A DNA stretch of 5,854 bases, taken from assembly GCA_003156615.1 (NCBI GenBank), contig PMHI01000460.1:2322-8175 (forward strand), read 5' to 3'. The position numbers and the translations under genes were made by a program. Shown piece after piece: positions 4,101 through 5,854 of this stretch. Source of the stretch: Acidobacteriaceae bacterium (GTDB lineage: Bacteria > Acidobacteriota > Terriglobia > Terriglobales > SbA1). Position 1 is the first letter of the stretch; every line of letters begins with the position of its first letter. The notes beneath the pieces were generated by a model, which worked only from the letters and a program-made list of their open reading frames with translations, did no database searches and had not been told where the DNA came from.

Positions 4101-5854
4101 ATGAAAAAACTGGTTCTCGCATTCTTCGTCATTCTCACTTGCCTGGCTTTTACCTCTGCGCCCAAGGCCGCTTCCGCGCAAAACCCTCAAACCATTGCCG
4201 TTAGCCAGATTCACGCTGGCATGCGCGGGGTCGCCTACACGGTATTTCAGGGCGTGAAGCCCGAAGCCATGGAAGTGGAAGCGCTGGGTGTGATGCACAA
4301 CGTGAATGGACCGAAGGGCGACATTATTCTGGTGCGGCTGCACGGGGAGAAGGTCGAGTACACCGGGGTAGTGGCAGGGATGAGCGGCAGCCCGGTTTAT
4401 TTTGATGGAAAACTGGCCGGAGCGCTGGCGTTTCGCATTGGGGAATTCTCGAAAGAGCCGATCGGGGGGGTTACGCCCATTGCGGACATGCTGGAAATCA
4501 GCGCGCTCGACCGCTCTCCTGCGGAAGAGACCTCCGCCGTCAAGCCCTCGGTGTCGGCCGCCGCAGGCAAGACTGCGGCGCCCGGTGAAGCGTCCACGCT
4601 GCCGGCTTCAAGTCAGGATTTTGCTAATTACCTCAAGCCCATCGAGACTCCGCTGGTCTTCAACGGATTCTCCGAACAAGCCATTCATCTTTTCTCCGGG
4701 CAGTTCGCGGCCGACGGCATCGTCCCCGTTATGGGTGCGGGTTCGGTGAGCAACGACAAACAGCCGGAACCGCTCGAAGCCGGCTCCGCGATCAGCGCCA
4801 TCCTGGTCCGTGGCGACATGGATATCGAGGCCACCTGCACCGTGACCTACGTGGATGCGCAGCGGCTGCTGGCTTGCGGACATCCGCTGCTGCAGTTCGG
4901 CTCCGTGGACCTGCCCATGAATAAGGCCGAGGTATTAGCTACGCTGCCCTCGCCGCTCAACGCTTTCAAGATCGTCAACACCACCGAGTCCGTGGGGACC
5001 TTCGTCCAGGATCGCCACACCGGCATTCTCGGCGTCTTCGACCGGCAGCCGGCAATGATTCCGGTTACGCTTACCCTCCACAGCGACGCGGGGTCGAAGG
5101 AGTTCCATTACGAGGTATTGAATAATCCGAAGCTGACGCCGCTGGCCCTCATGGTGACGGTGTACAACGCGCTGCACGGCGTCAACGAGTTCGCCGAAGA
5201 GGTTACCTACCGGCTCGCGGGAAGCATCGGGGTGAAGGGATTTCCCGAGGTCACGATGCGCAACATGTTCGCTCCGGCGGAGGGCGCGCAGCCAGCGGCG
5301 ATGCAAGCAGCGCTTTCACTCGGCGAGCGCTTTGGACGCATTTACGACAACCCCTACAACGCTCCGGCCATCGAGGGAGTGAAGTTGGATTTTGATCTGG
5401 TCCGCGAGCGTCGCTGGGCGCGCCTGGAGAGCGCCCGCACCGACGTTACGGAAGCTCGCCCCGGCGAAGCCATTATCGTCGAAACCGTGCTCGCTCCTTA
5501 CCGCGGCGAGCGCATCGTGCGGCAGATTCCGGTAAAGATTCCCACTTCGGCGAGTAAGGGAACCTTGCGCATTCTGGTGAGCGACGGCGAAACCCTCGAC
5601 CGTATCGGACACATCAATCCCGCCTTCGGCCGCAAACTCGATCTCGCCTCCACCATCGCGCTGCTCAACAAAGAGCATTCCAACAATCGCGCCTACGTCT
5701 CGCTGCTCGAGGCCGACCCTGAAGCCCGCGTCGCCGATAAAGTGATGCCCACCCTGCCGCTTTCGATTATGAATGTGATGGATGGTATGCGCGGCAACCA
5801 GGAGATGGTGGTTTCCGGCGAATCCAGCGTGGATGAAACGGCAACGGCTCCCCT
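4101..5854 (+). CDS. Exported SpoIVB-type S55 peptidase-like protein (3' end outside window)
   Basis: The frame is open from the ATG at 4101 to the last base (584 codons plus two bases), so the C-terminus is missing. The start MKKLVLAFF opens a clear signal peptide ending at ASA (24-26), so the product acts outside the inner membrane. An in-frame TTG at 4095 is a less likely start. Residues 40-130 contain GMRGVAYTVFQG (40-51) and GMSGSPVYFDGKLAGA (93-108), the SpoIVB/S55 serine-peptidase signature with S95 as likely nucleophile. An Ala/Ser/Pro/Glu-rich linker (138-171) follows. A second block, TVTYVDAQRLLACGHPLL (247-264), resembles the segment around the SpoIVB catalytic His, so H261 is a candidate. 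The region from about 430 is probably beta-rich. SpoIVB itself cleaves SpoIVFA in sporulating Firmicutes; that role is not implied here, and the substrate is unknown. S before H reverses the order in SpoIVB. It is divergent from the exported vWA gene. Confidence 0.85.
   Translation, partial: MKKLVLAFFVILTCLAFTSAPKAASAQNPQTIAVSQIHAGMRGVAYTVFQGVKPEAMEVEALGVMHNVNGPKGDIILVRLHGEKVEYTGVVAGMSGSPVYFDGKLAGALAFRIGEFSKEPIGGVTPIADMLEISALDRSPAEETSAVKPSVSAAAGKTAAPGEASTLPASSQDFANYLKPIETPLVFNGFSEQAIHLFSGQFAADGIVPVMGAGSVSNDKQPEPLEAGSAISAILVRGDMDIEATCTVTYVDAQRLLACGHPLLQFGSVDLPMNKAEVLATLPSPLNAFKIVNTTESVGTFVQDRHTGILGVFDRQPAMIPVTLTLHSDAGSKEFHYEVLNNPKLTPLALMVTVYNALHGVNEFAEEVTYRLAGSIGVKGFPEVTMRNMFAPAEGAQPAAMQAALSLGERFGRIYDNPYNAPAIEGVKLDFDLVRERRWARLESARTDVTEARPGEAIIVETVLAPYRGERIVRQIPVKIPTSASKGTLRILVSDGETLDRIGHINPAFGRKLDLASTIALLNKEHSNNRAYVSLLEADPEARVADKVMPTLPLSIMNVMDGMRGNQEMVVSGESSVDETATAP

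Noticed and set aside
4137..4145. Possible lipoprotein cysteine (C14) in the S55-like signal peptide
   Set aside because: The residue before C14 is T13, not G, A or S, so the lipobox is not met, and a good signal-peptidase I site follows at 24-26.
3933..4343. A 136-codon open frame on the minus strand across the divergent gap
   Set aside because: It runs antisense to the signal peptide and first domain of the S55-like gene and would occupy both candidate promoters; its protein is not recognisable.

Overview
The window most resembles a chromosomal segment of an acidobacterium, probably Terriglobales-like. This is inferred from protein families and no rRNA or marker gene is present to confirm it. 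Two families that I associate strongly with Acidobacteriota lie side by side: a secreted 'VWFA-related Acidobacterial domain' protein and a large secreted protein with the GMSGSP motif of SpoIVB-type S55 peptidases. The DNA is moderately GC-rich and gaps between genes are short (about 75 to 190 bases). I see no IS element, phage gene, tRNA, rRNA or CRISPR array.

Layout: (1) 22-495 (+), a small four-helix membrane protein of the DUF4149/TMEM205-like type, with a consensus -10 box almost touching its start codon. (2) 676-1761 (+), a YchF/OLA1-type P-loop NTPase whose G3/switch II region is altered and shortened. (3) 1761-1833, an imperfect inverted repeat filling most of the gap after ychF. (4) 1863-2594 (+), a ZIP-family divalent metal transporter with an extended -10 about 8 bases upstream of its probable leader. 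(5) 2595-2669, a convergent gap with a palindrome and a small tandem repeat. (6) 2670-3908 (-), the exported vWA-domain protein. (7) 3909-4100, a divergent promoter region. (8) 4101 to beyond 5854 (+), the exported S55-like protein, open for 584 codons and cut by the window edge.

The genes do not form an obvious pathway. The first three plus-strand genes are separated by 100-180 bases and at least two appear to have their own promoters. The vWA and S55-like genes are the most likely functional pair because they are divergent and both are predicted to be exported across the inner membrane. The window holds no complete, clearly new system. The points most worth checking are the S-before-H order of the S55-like protein, the degenerate metal site in the vWA domain, the altered G3 motif in YchF, and the leaderless or nearly leaderless architecture of the two membrane-protein genes.
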